Assembly: GCF_004337985.1 (NCBI RefSeq)
Contig: NW_021940919.1
Span: 899,106-963,105 of the forward strand
Direction of reading: 5' to 3'
DNA length: 64,000 bases
Source of the DNA: Pyricularia pennisetigena
Taxonomy: Eukaryota; Ascomycota; Sordariomycetes; Magnaporthales; Pyriculariaceae
A program made the translations under genes and the position numbers. Position 1 is the stretch's first letter, and the number at the start of each line of letters is the position of its first letter. The notes beneath the pieces were generated by a model. It saw only the letters and a program-made list of their open reading frames with translations, was not told the origin of the DNA and ran no database searches. Below are positions 24,660 through 36,639 of this stretch, in pieces.

Positions 24660-24930
24660 TTTTGGAATTAAACCTCCAGCTTGTTGCGGACGAAGCACAA
24701 CTCCAGGGTTCTTAGCGCCAAGGAATGGACGGACCGGGAAACGAACTGAGGCTGAATTTGAGTTTCTGCACGCATGATTTGGTATCCAGCACTTTGGTGG
24801 GCAGCTGATCGGCTTGGCAGGCCAAGTGAGTGCCGAGAAGGATTTTTCATACGCACTAGCGACCTCGGCTGAAAAGGCTAGCAAACGCATACCTGTACTT
24901 CCACTGGCCCCAGTGACCATGATGAGATTT
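24660..24930 (-). pseudogene. possible relic of an NAD(P)-binding (NmrA/SDR-like) gene
   Basis: On the minus strand a Met is followed by VTGASGSTG, a glycine-rich Rossmann motif as found at the start of NmrA-like and extended SDR proteins. The next bases (GTATGC) form a plausible donor site. No further conserved blocks could be joined downstream, only about 190 bases of open frame ending near 24,668. It may be a fragment or a chance match. Confidence 0.25.
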
Positions 24931-25455
24931 TTGGCGAGAAAATTAATCTGTTGAAAAAAAAAAAAAAAAATTGACTGCATGATAGCCATGGTGGGCGGCA
25001 ATCCTTTTATCTCAAAGAGTTGCTGTAGCCCAAACGGCCTTGCCTGGGTTCACCGCCTGGAACTATGCAACCAGTCGGAGGTGACCGATGTGTATTATGA
25101 TGCCACGTCAGATCGAATATGGAATCTGGCCCTTCTCGCTTACAGAGCGCTCTTGACTGCAATCTTCTGACATGTTCTAGGAGACAGCAAACTGGGGAAC
25201 ATGCTCGTATTTAAGAGTCCGGAAACTCTGGCTTCACAGAGGCTCAGACTTTGTGAAGTGAGTCGGATATCAGGCAAAAAGCCCTCTCGCCATTCTGAAA
25301 GAAACAATCGTGTTACGAAAGCAGTAACCTGGTCGCCTGCCGAAAGGTGTAGTTGACGAATGTCCCAGTCCAGTCTTGTTTTGGTCTTTGCTTAGAAAAC
25401 TAACATTATGGAAATTCGCAAGAGCAACTAAGGGAAGGACGGCCCAGATGATGCA

Positions 25456-25884
25456 ATGAAGTGGATTTGGATCCTAGAAAAGAAGATCTTGGCAACTATT
25501 GCAAAAGTTCTACTGGCAACGGGGATATGGCTGGACAAACGACTCCTGATGTTCAGGGAAGAGGTTCTCGTGCCGCTGGATACGATGTACCAAGAATTAA
25601 CCTGGCTACAAGAAGAAAACCAGAGGCTGGAAGCGCAAAATCGACAGCTCCAAGCCGAAATAAAAGAGAGGGATCAACTCGATAGCCAACAGGAAGAGGA
25701 CGACGACATTCATCTGGAAGTTGACCATCTCTTCGAAGATGTCCGGATACTGGTTCAGATCGCCAGAAAACGGACCGGGAGTCAGCGTCGGACGCCTCAT
25801 ATCAGCCCGGATGATGCCTTTGAGGTATGCCAGAGAATACTCCCAAGCCTCAAGAGGCACAATGAGCCCGACGCTCAATTTTAA
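25456..25884 (+). CDS. hypothetical protein with a coiled coil
   Basis: A 142-aa open frame with no family recognised. Residues 1-30 are hydrophobic and Lys-rich and might form an amphipathic helix or a short membrane anchor. Residues about 45-80 have a clear heptad pattern (LTWLQEENQRLEAQNRQLQ) predicting a coiled coil, followed by a strongly acidic run (QQEEDDDIHLE). The heptads and lack of repeats favour a real gene. The short length and absence of visible introns leave it uncertain. Confidence 0.45.
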   Translation: MKWIWILEKKILATIAKVLLATGIWLDKRLLMFREEVLVPLDTMYQELTWLQEENQRLEAQNRQLQAEIKERDQLDSQQEEDDDIHLEVDHLFEDVRILVQIARKRTGSQRRTPHISPDDAFEVCQRILPSLKRHNEPDAQF

Positions 25885-28090
25885 AGCTCTCGCGCGAGAG
25901 CCAGACAAGTGTTCGGATGTTCTCCCAAGGGCCTTTTGGCAGTCGTGATGATGAGATCAACCCTCTAACCGTCTGCAAACAGGATATGTAGCTACCAGCC
26001 AGAACTTGGCGTCGAGCACGGCATGAGAAGAGTCCAGATGCATTTCTGAGTTGTTCGTCTGTCGAAGCTTGGTTCGCCACTCCGGTGTGCGCGAGCATTA
26101 TCCGAGTAGCATCCGACATTGACACCCAGAGGTCCAACACTCGGGGTCTCATTTAATGTTCCACAGTGGCTCGGGGCTTGGGGATTCCTTGGAGCTTGAA
26201 CTATTTTGCTAGGTTTATTAGGTTCACCAACAGAGTGTAAATTGCGTTGCCCCAATGCCAAGCTCACATGCACGCTCCAGAATCGCTTCGCATGTGCGTG
26301 CAATCGAGTCCAACAACAAAAACGCGCAGCTGGACACGTTGTCCGCGGACCTCCCCTCCGAGCAGCCAGAGACCCATGCAACAGCGCCCCGCTCAGAGCT
26401 TGTTGCCGACCCGGCTGCCGAGCAAATGGGCCTCCGTGCCAGCCGCGTGTTGTGGGGTCAACCGGGTTCTGCGTTGGCGAGCCTAAAGCCCCGGTCTCGG
26501 AAGCCGTGGCAGCGCCTGCGTAAAGCTGGCAGACGGGTCTCCGTCGCTGCTCCGAATATGGTCACCCTGCACATTTTGATTAAAAGTAAATCGCCGGTTA
26601 AAAGGGGCAAAAAAAGAAAGGTGCTTGATAAGAATCTTTAACTGCACAACTTTGCGCCCAGTTCCTCCTCCAAATCAAATCGTAATAAAATCATCGGCGG
26701 AAACCCAAATGCCCGGCGGATAGACCATGTTTGGGTCCTCGTGAACCGGAATGACTCTGTGGCCACGGTTGTAGGGAGCAAGGCACTAATAATCAGGGGC
26801 TGATTATCACCGTTTAACCCTGCAAAAAACCGTTGCCAGAATATGTTCGTTAATGCATCACCAGTTTACTCTTCAGCTAAGCCACTATTCCTCCATCCCC
26901 TGTTACAGGTTCGTAGCAGCCACAGCTATATATATATAAACCCGAAGCTGATCGATTTGTGTTTGTGTCTTGACACATGTTGATACTCCAGTAGGAAGCT
27001 AGACTTTGAAGATTTAGGGGCAAACAAAGTCTGATGAACAACATTGTAGTTCGACGCGGGGTTGACAATGCCACAATCGCGAGGCCTTTGCGTTTTGGGA
27101 CAAACTAACCAAAGCAGCCAGAGCTAAACGGTTAGGTCGCAAGTCCGCACGAGGACCGTCGACTCAAGCTCTGCGTATCGCGTGATCAAACATGGGCCCA
27201 AACGCCTAGGCGTCGGTTATAGCCGCCTGTGGAACAGATTAGATCAAGCAAGAACACACCAAAACTGTTAATCTTAACCCCTGCATGCTGAATAAAAAAG
27301 CTCAAGTCAACTTTGTCTTAACATTTATAATTGGCCCTGACGCGAACAACCACCCGTCGCATTTTATGTTTTACGTGAGACAAGTGCCGTGATCCAATGC
27401 AACACCCAAGTAAGTCCGGCTGGCATCTCTGTACCACCATCCCGCAGCCATATTTAGTAGAATGACGGTCGTTTTGGAGATCTAAAGCACACTACGACAC
27501 ATGGAAAGACTGCAAACGCAAATGGCGGTATTACGGGCAGCTTTAAGAGGGCGCTGAAAGTATTAGACAAATATGTCTATACAAAAGTTGTTATAATTTT
27601 GAACAAGCGCTTGAGATATCAAACTTTTGCAAGGGCGGCAGCCAGATCCGACAGGCATACCTTACACATTGACAGGATATGGGAAAGGCAGCGACCTTTG
27701 TTATGCAGGCCGCAGCTCCTAATCAGGGTGCTGGTGCGAGATAAAATACGAGGCAGGATTCCTGGGAGGGAAATGAAATTGCGGTATGGTGTGTTGGATG
27801 GACTCGTTAGTAAGTGGTATTTTATATGCAAGAGTGCTTTTTTCTTTTCTTTTCCTTTTTTCGCACAATATTCCAATCAGCTGCCGCAACAAGTAAATGT
27901 CAATACTCTTTTTTTTTTTTTTTGCTGCGCAATACACCAAATACATTGCCGCACTTCAACTGGCAAGGTGGCAAGGCAAAGGATCGTCACGCTGGGAAGC
28001 CAATAATGAAAACTCGGCACCATTTGCACAACCCAAACGCGATAAAAAGAATACGCGTACGTTTCCCAATCAAGTTGAAATTTGTGGATA
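25885..28090. other. intergenic region; one uncertain open frame
   Basis: A 128-codon frame on the plus strand (26,255-26,641) is rich in Ser, Ala and basic residues but has no recognisable feature, so it is not called as a gene. The rest shows nothing I can name. Base composition begins to shift to AT near 28,090. Confidence 0.4.
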
Positions 28091-28714
28091 ATAATATTTG
28101 TTAATTTATAAAGCTTTATATTTTTTTGTGCTCTCTTTTACAACTAGTAACGAAACATTAATAAATCTTTTCGAAGTGCTGGAATAAATTTTCAATTTTT
28201 AATTATGCTAACATTTTATTCTTATCGTTCAGCTCTGGGGCTTTGACTGTAGGCTAACTTTGGACTATTTTTAAACAGTAAACAATTATGTTTTCATTTT
28301 TTTCGCTAGCATTACTCATTCGTATAACAATAGAAAAACACTCAGTGTATTAATAGGAAATACGCTTAATATGATTGACAAATCTATTAACGCAAATGAA
28401 TGATTGTTTAAAAAAGTTCTTACAGTAAATACCCACTTTTAAAAATTAAATTTCAAGCACTAAAAATAAACAATACCTACCGCAATATTTGATAAATTAG
28501 ATGCAGATCTAAATATAATACATCGAAAAGATTGCCTAGTAATTCTGTTCCACAAATACTGTCGAATTCCACATTTTGTATTCGATGTTCGTTTCAAGTC
28601 TTCGGATCCTATTCTACCTTTCACCCGAGTTTTGAAATTATTTCGCAAATATTTACATTGTTTATCGGCGCATTTGCAGCATTTCAACTACGTCATTTGT
28701 AATAACATCAAGTT
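28091..28714. other. AT-rich border region upstream of a broken secreted-protein gene
   Basis: Composition turns AT-rich at about 28,090. No open frame of note. The position immediately left of the ATG at 28,715 makes this the presumed promoter of the split gene described next. Confidence 0.4.
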
Positions 28715-28736
28715 ATGCAACTAGCAACAGCTTTCG

Positions 28737-29179
28737 TGTTACGATCAAGGTATCGGGTAACCTGTTTTTAGGGTAAAGTACAGTGGGTTGAAGCAACTGA
28801 GCGTCTTAACTGGGTAACTGGGGTTTTCAATAATTGGGGTGAAATTATAATCGTTTTCAAGTAAATATTGAGGTTAACTAAAATTTAATTACTGCTAAAT
28901 AATCCTAAAATCGAATTTATCTACATGGCAATAAACGCGTCTTATATAAATTATATTCCAAATGTAATCTCCTTTAATTTGTCTAATTTGTAATTCCCAA
29001 TCGAGGTTTTACAAATCATTAAAATTACTTTTTTTGGCGATTACGTGGTATTACGTAATTTTCTCCCTTACGTAATTTTATTTCCTATCGGTCGGTGTTT
29101 TTTCAGGTCGAATATTATTAGGAGGGGTGTGACCCCGCCTGGTTTTACTGGTATTGGCCCAATTTATTTGGTTATAATA
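28737..29179 (-). repeat. 3' LTR of the Gypsy element
   Basis: 443 bp. Its outermost 100 bases keep C and G that are changed to T and A in the other LTR (for example CTTAACTGGGTAAC versus TTTTAATTGGGTAAT). The inner part is the more damaged of the two. Confidence 0.9.
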
Positions 29180-30049
29180 TTAAATCTCCTTTTTTTTGGC
29201 CAAATCCTTTTGGTTTTTAAATAGTTTATATTCCTTTAATCCTTGTTTTTATTTCCATATTTTTTCCTTACTAACTTTTTTACGTTATATTTAATCGCGT
29301 AACCAAATTAAAATTTGGTCGTTCGTCGACAAAACGTCGTCGCATTTTTTTCGCTTCCTTCCTTCCTTTTTCGGTGGATATACCTTTTTATTTTTATTGT
29401 AAATTTCGCGGTATAATGCGTTACGCAATATTACCGCAAAACTTTTTTCGTTGTATCGAATATCTCCGTATTAACCGCTTTGGTTGCGACGTATTAAATA
29501 TTTCGAATACCCAATTACGTAATATCGGTCGGCAGTATTCCAAATTTAATATTAAAGTGGAGGTTTTGGAAAAAAATATTTTGGCAAAACAGCAAAAGAT
29601 TTAGGAAAAACAATTAAAATTTTTCCGTTTGCGAAAACAAAAAAAATTGTGGTTTAAAAAAATAATGCGAGCTATATTTCGCGGGATTAACGATTTGGAG
29701 GAATTGGATCGCGTGGAACGTAAAAAGGTAAAATAGGAGGAGCGGCGGCGATCGTCCGAAATCTTTCCTAAAATATTATTCGAATCGCTTTTTCCGGATT
29801 CCAATTTTGTTTGGGATTCGATTTTCCCGATAGGTTTTTTAAATCCTTTTTTGTTAAATAAGATAAATGTTTTTGCGCAATATTCGGTCGGTAAATTGTT
29901 TTTGTCCGTATATTTTAATTTGTTAATATATATTAATCGTTTTTTTATAAATTCGTTTAATAATGTAGTTTCGAGTCCTGGTCGATCCTTAGTTTTTAGA
30001 AATGGTAAATGGTGCTTTTTTAGGTCGTCCTTTTTTTTTTGGCTAATTT

Positions 30050-33000
30050 GTTCGCAAATCCAATTCCTGGTAATATTAACGGAATAATTCCTGGTAATTT
30101 TAGAGGTGGTTAAGGGGTTCCCAAATATTTTTTTCGTGTCCGTAATTTTCCTATTTAATAAAATATTCTATTTTACCGTGGTTACGTTTGTGGTCCAATA
30201 TTCGTTCGACGTCGTATATTTCTTCCTCGTCGATTTCGATTATTTTTTGTATATTGGTGCCGGGTAGTATTGGTTCCAATAATAATACGTGGAACGTTGG
30301 GTAAATTTTTATAATTTTTAGTAATAATAGTTTATAATTGGTTTCGCTAATTTTTTTGTCGATTTTAAAAAATCCAAGTTTTTTGTAATCCAATTTGCTA
30401 TTTGGTCGTTATATTTTAATATTGCGTCGAATAAAATAAACGCTATTTCCCTCCTGGAAGGATAATCCCTTTATCCGATATTGGTTAACGTATTTGGTTA
30501 TTTTTTTTCGTACAAATTCCAATTCCTGTTGGAATTTTTGGTGGAGTTTTCGTAATTCGTTTATTTATTTATCGGTTCGTGGGGCCGTAGTCGTGGTTTT
30601 TAATTCTTTATATACCGTAGGGTTAAATCCGTAATTGGTATAAAACGGGGTTATTTTGGTATTTTCATTTTTTAAATTGTTATATACGAATTATGCTGTA
30701 GGTAATAACCGTACCCAATTATCCTGTTTATAATTTATATAATATTTTAAATATTGTTTTAGTGTTTGGTTTATTCGTTTTATTTATCCATTTATCTGTG
30801 GGTGGAATACTGTAAATAATTTATAGTCGGTTTTTAGCTGTTCCATTAAAAATTTCCAAAATTTTAATATAAAAAATTTATTTTTATCCGTAATAATGTT
30901 TTTTGGAAATCCGTGGTTGCTGACAATTATTCGTAAAAATGTGTAGGCGATTTTTTCGGCGTTGCTACTTTTTTTATAGGGTAAAAAATAGGCGTATTTA
31001 ATAAATTTGTCCATTATAATTAATATGTTATCGTATTTAATTTTAGTAAATAGTTTTTCGGAAAATAGTAATTTAACGATAAAATTTATTATAATGGTTT
31101 GCCAAATTTTATTAGGGGTTGGTAAAAGCTGTAAAAGCCCGTAAAGTTTATATTTGGCGGATTTGTTTTTTGCGCAAAGTTCGCAGTTTTTAATAATTTT
31201 TCGTACTTTTTATCGTATTCCTTTGAAATTATAATGCTGTTTTAACCGTTTCCATATTTTGGAAATCCTTTAGTGTCCGTAAATTTTATTTTCGTGGATT
31301 TTCCGTATTTTTTTTGGTGTAATTACCGTATTGGTCGTTATAAAATTTCGGTGAACTGGTAAAAGGTTTCCGTTGTCGTTTACCGTAAAAATTTTCCGTA
31401 TTTCCTCGGGTATTATGTTTTTATAATTTGGTTTTTTGTTAAAAGCGTCGGCCCTGCTATTTTCTTTTTTTTTTCGGTAAATAATTTTAAAATGGAATTT
31501 TAATAGGAATTTTGCTTATTTAATTTATCGTTTGTTTAACATTTTATTAATGGTAAAATGGGTTAAGTTTTTGTAATCCGTATAAATTAATATTTCGTAT
31601 TTAATTCCGGATAATTGTGGTTTCCATTTTTTAAATGCTCGGATAATAGTTATAAGTTTTTTATCGTAGATTTGGTAATTAAATTCTGGTTTATATAATT
31701 TTTATAAAAAAAAGGCGTAAAAGTGTAAACGTTTTTTTTCGTTTCGTTGGTTAAATTATCCTCCGATTGCGTAATCGGATACGTCGGTTTCGATTTCGAA
31801 GGGTTTCGTTGGGTTTGGTATTTTAAGGATCGGTTTTTATATTATTACTTTTCGTAATTGTTCGAAAATTTGCTGTATTTGTTCCGTCCATTGGAATTTT
31901 AAATCCTTTTTAATTATATTGGTCAATGGGGTGGCGATCGCGCCGTAACCTTTAATAAATTTTTTATAAAAATTTACGAATCCAAAAAATGCCCGAACGT
32001 TTTTTACGTTTTGTGGTTGGGGCTATTCCTTTATTGTTTGGATTTTTGATTTTTCCATCCTAATTTTTCCAGGGGCGATAATATATCCTAGGAAGTTAAT
32101 TTGCTTGCTGTAAAAAATGCATTTTTCGGGTTTAATTAAAAATTTAGCGTTTTATAGCTTTTGTAAAACTGTGTGGACGTATTTTTTATATTTTTCCAAC
32201 GTTTTGGAAAAAATAAGGATATTATCCAGGTAAATAACGATAAAAATATTTAAATATTCCCTAAAAACGTGGTTAATTATAATTTAAAAGGTTGCGGGGG
32301 CGTTGGTAAAACCGAAAAGTATTACCAGGTATTCGTAATATTTTCGTTTGGTGCGAAATGCTGTTTTCCATTCCTCGCTTTCCTTTATGCGGATTAAATT
32401 ATATGTTTTTTTAAAATTTAATATCGTAAACTATTGTATTTGGTAAAATATGTTTCGAAATTTTCCTATTAGTGGGAGCGGATAGCAATTTTTTATTATA
32501 ATATCGTTTAATTATTTATAATTTACGCATAATCGTCATTTTCCGTTTTTTTTTGGTACGAAAAGGATTGGGTATTTTGCTGGTAATATCGATGGTTTAA
32601 TATAATTTTTTTTAAGGTTTTCCGCGAGGTATTCGCTTAAAATTTCCATTTATGTCGGATTTAAACCGTATATTTTGTGGAATTTTGGTTGGGTTCCTTT
32701 TTTTAATGGTATTTCGTAGTCGAACGGACTATGTTCGGGTAATTTTGTTTCGAGTTTTTGGTTAAATAGTCGTATATAATTTTGGTATTTTTTTGGGATT
32801 TTGCCGTTTTTAGTTTATTTTTTCGTGGTTTATATTATGTAATTAAATCGGTTTTAGCCTGTGGATAATCGCTTTTTTTCCGATGTTAATTCCGGGGTTG
32901 GTCGTCCTTCCTGTAAATACGCTATTTGTTTTATTTAATTTTTCCGTACCCTATATTTCCTGTATAAACCCTGCTGTGCTGGAGGTCGTTTAATAATTAG

Positions 33001-33700
33001 GTGCTTTTCCTATTAAATTTGGCCTATAATTTAATTTATCCGGGGGTTACTCCTTTTAAATTAGGGAATTCCTAAAATTATGTTTTTGTTCCCTATTTCC
33101 GTAATATCCAAAGTAATTTGTTCCTTTCGTCCATAGTTTTCCATCCAAAAATATACGGTTTTTATTTCGATGGTACCGTTCCCGTATAAAATTACCTTTT
33201 TTTTTACGGTTTATAATCGATATGGTTTTTCCTTTTATCGCCAAAATATTCGTCGTTTTTTCACGATTTTTGGAAAAATGTAATTGTTTTATGCTCCGCT
33301 ATTAAGGAGCGTTCGTATAGGTTTTCCATTAAATCGTATATTTAGGAATATGTGTTCGTGTGCTATTTTCGTGGCTTACATGGCGTTTAAAATTCTTTGT
33401 TCCGTTTCTGTTGCTACCGTTTAATACCCTATACCGTTTAGCTATCCTAATTTTTTGGTTTGCTGGATTCGCGTCGTGGGTCCTTATTTTTTTTATTTCG
33501 GGGCGTATAGCTGTTTTTAACGTTAATTTTATTAAATCGGTGCCCTGTTGGTGCAAGCGTTTTTCGTGCGTTTATAGGTATTTCGTTGTTTTTAACGTTG
33601 GGGTTCCACACAATTCTGGTTATGGGTGCGGGTCCTGGTTATCGTAATTTCGTTTCGTGCCATACCTGTGCTTTAATTAATATATATATTTTGCAAATGC
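30050..33700 (-). pseudogene. Gypsy pol relic: reverse transcriptase, RNase H, integrase, chromodomain
   Basis: Minus-strand translation with many stops still shows family blocks. Near 32,560 there is reverse transcriptase sequence (PILFVPKKNGKRRLCVNY). Near 32,230 lies YLDNILIFS, where the catalytic YxDD has become YLDN by a G-to-A change. RNase H (EIETDVSDYAIGG) is near 31,780. Integrase core (30,784-31,014) contains GFPKNIITDK and ends with FHPQ. The integrase C terminus (30,151-30,393) reads into DVERILDHKRNHGKIEYFIK and then IWEPL, a chromodomain, which places the element among chromoviruses. Non-functional. Confidence 0.88.
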
Positions 33701-34559
33701 TTCGGGTGCATTCGTACTATAGGAATTATTTTTAATTATAACATGCTATAGGGTAATCGTTATAAGGGGTAAAAATTACCGTTGGTTCGGTATTAAATTT
33801 TATTTTAATTTCCCAATTGGGTAATTTAATGGTGGTATATATTTCGTGGATGCCTGTTGTTTTACGTCGTCGTGGGAAAAAATCGTGGATTATTTTTCTA
33901 TTAAAATGCAGTCCGCAATTATTTCGAAAATATTTTGCCCAAAAGATTTTTATATATTTGGGATATTTGGTATCCAAAATTGGGTGGTTTCCGAAGGTTG
34001 GATTAATTAATTTTATAAGGTTTTGTATTTGTATTCGAAATGGTATTCCGGGAAATTGCACTAATTGGTCGTTTCGGTATAAATCGATAAATTTCTTTTC
34101 ATATATATAGGGGTTATTTTCCTTTGCTATATTATATAAATTTAAAAATATAATCCTTTTTTCGCTAAATTCGTTTTCTAACTCGTTACTAAATTCGTCC
34201 GTTGGGGCTTGTTGGATTATCCGGATGCGGTGGGTTTGTCCCAATAATTCTGGTTTTAATTCTGATTTTTTTAAAGTATTTAATTCCGTAGGTTCGGGTA
34301 ATTTGGCGTTTTGCCTGCGTAATTGTACCGGTGGTCTGGTTTCAACGGGTACACGGTCTCCTACTATTAGGGTCCGAATACCTTTAAATTTTTATGGGTA
34401 TTATCCTGCGTCCATTTTTGCGCTATTGTGGATTATATAATTATCGTCGTAATATATGGTCCAGTTTTTTAAATTATATTAATCCGATAATATTTGTTAA
34501 TGGGTGGTGGTATTTAATTTTCGTGGTTTTTTGGAATCGGGGTGTAAATTCGGAGTGTT

Positions 34560-35284
34560 TTGGGGACAAAATTTGGTTATATATCCTGGTTTTTCGTATT
34601 TAAAACATTTACCATTTTTAGGGTTTTTGCGAGGTTTTTTATATTAAGTCGCGTTAAAATCCATAAATCCGTTATATATTCCGTAGGAAATATTATATTA
34701 GCGAAACGGTTTAGGGTATTAGTATTTGCGTCCCGTATTGGTTTATCGCAAAGTTGGCCCTTATACGCTGCGTTTTTCGCGTCGTTCCAATTTCCGTTCG
34801 TAAAATCGGTTATCGATTTTAACTGTTAATTTTACGTATTCGGTTAAAGTATCGGGTCGTTCTTTTTTAATAAATTCGTTTTTAATTTTTTTTTTAAATC
34901 CCGTATAAAAGCGTGCTATTAGGGTTTCGGGGCCCTATAATAATTTGGCGGTAATTTATCGAAATTTACTAGTATATTTGGATACCGATTTGGTTTAGGT
35001 AAGGCGTACCAGTTTACGTTTAGCTGTACGTTCCTCGTTTGGGCTACCGAATATTCCCCTAAAACATTTTTCGAAATTCTCGTAATCGTCGAAAATACGG
35101 TTAATTTTAATTTTACGGTTTTTTTTTTATCGTGGTCCAAATAATTTCGTAGGATTGGTTCGAACCAGGTAAACGCATCGCTTTTTAATAGCGAAACTGC
35201 GTAAATAACTTTTTTTACGTTATTATCGAAATTATCCTCGTTAAAGTGAAAATAGGCCCGGGTTCCCGTAAAAAATCCCTGCAA
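34560..35284 (-). pseudogene. Gypsy gag relic
   Basis: A 121-codon open piece (34,919-35,284) contains SLLKSDAFTWFEPIL, matching the retrotransposon gag core. Downstream, near 34,600, a CCHC zinc knuckle survives as CFKYEKPGYITKFC, where the second Cys and the His have both become Tyr, as expected from G-to-A mutation of TGY and C-to-T of CAY codons. Confidence 0.75.
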
Positions 35285-35545
35285 GGTATTTAAGGTATTA
35301 TTATAAGGTAATAATAAAAAATATTTAATATAATTTTTATTAATTTGATTAATTTATTCGGTTATTCGTTCCTGGAATTGTCGATTTTTTGTTTGGAGCG
35401 TCGCGATTATTTAACGCAAAGCGTTAGCGTTAGCCGGAGCGTTAATAGTAAAAGGGGTTTAAGGGGTGGTTTTATTGGAAGATATTATTTCGGCGATATT
35501 ATTCGGTATATTTTAAAATAAAATATTAAATAGGAATAATTAAAA

Positions 35546-35987
35546 TATTACGATTAAAATATCGGGTAACCTGTTTTTAGGGTAAAATATAATGGGTTAA
35601 AGCAATTGAACGTTTTAATTGGGTAATTGGGGTTTTTAATAATTGGGGTAAAATTATAATCGTTTTTAAATAAATATTAAAATTAATTAAAATTTGATTG
35701 CTGTTAAACAATCCTAAAATCGAATTTATTTACATAGTAATAAACGCGTTTTATATAAATTATATTCCAAATGTGATTTCCTTTAATCTGTCTGATTTGT
35801 AATTCCCAATCGAGGTTTTACAGATTATTAAAATCATTTTTTTGGCGATTACGTGGTATTACGTAATCTTTTCCCTTACGTAATCTTGTTTCCTGTCGGT
35901 CGGTGTTTTTTCAGGTCGAGTGTTGTTAGGAGGGGTGTGACCCCGCCTGGCCTCACTGGTACTGGCCCAACTTGTCTGGTCGTAACA
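35546..35987 (-). repeat. 5' LTR of the Gypsy element
   Basis: 442 bp, paired with 28,737-29,179. Its outer 120 bases (35,870-35,987) are nearly undamaged (GAGTGTTGTTAGGAGG), while the same positions in the other LTR are G-to-A and C-to-T mutated. Its inner end starts TATTACGA, from TGTTACGA by one G-to-A change. Confidence 0.9.
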
Positions 35988-36639
35988 TTTCGCTTCAATT
36001 GCCCTCGCTGGTTTAACCGTTCCGGTGCTAGCAGCTGACGGTGAAGCTCCAAACGCCGCTCCCGATAGCCCAAGAGCAAACAACAAGCCGATTACGGGAT
36101 GTTTGGCTGAACTTTGGCAAATTGTTAGGCCAGACAAAGAAAAACGTGTGGCTATCGCAACTACAGACAATCCTGGAACCGCCTATTTGCACCACAAAGA
36201 GAATAATGTGAAACTCGAGGTGATGTTCAACGAGAATTGCGAGCCGCCTCTGGACTTGTGTGGCCCCAAAGGGTACAAGCTTCGCTATGCCCGCATATAT
36301 CCGAGAGACAACCCTTTCTGGGCATGGATTACTCCATGCATTTCAGCTCCTCAAAAACGACCTCGAGATTGGTAGCCAAAGGGTATCTGTGGAAGACGGT
36401 CAAATTCGATTGAAATTTGCGTGGACAAAACAAGAAGGTTTCAAGTAACGTCGGGTACCCCCTGCTCNCCCCCCCCCCCCCCCCCCCTGTTCGGCACCCA
36501 AAAATAACTGTACAGCCACGTTCACCTCTCATGTTCTTTTATAAATATCTCGACCAATGTTTCACTTTTGGATTTACTTTTTTCTGTTCTTTATTCCCCG
36601 TTTTCCAATAAAATAATATACCGAAAATTAGCTTATTTG

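Larger units (their letters stand above)
28737..35987 (-). mobile_element. complete Gypsy (chromovirus) LTR retrotransposon, heavily RIP-mutated
   Basis: 7,251 bp, bounded by LTRs at 28,737-29,179 and 35,546-35,987. The outer ends form the inverted pair TGTTACGA / TCGTAACA, and the element is flanked by TTTCG on both sides (28,732-28,736 and 35,988-35,992). The coding strand is minus, so the 5' LTR is the right-hand one. Order along the minus strand is gag, protease region, reverse transcriptase, RNase H, integrase, chromodomain, which is the Gypsy order. Stop codons and frame breaks are everywhere and LTR differences are mainly C/T and G/A. The element is dead in this copy. Confidence 0.93.

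Noticed and set aside
26255..26641. 128-codon plus-strand frame
   Set aside because: Several overlapping frames of similar length, no motif, and no splice or promoter cue to choose among them.
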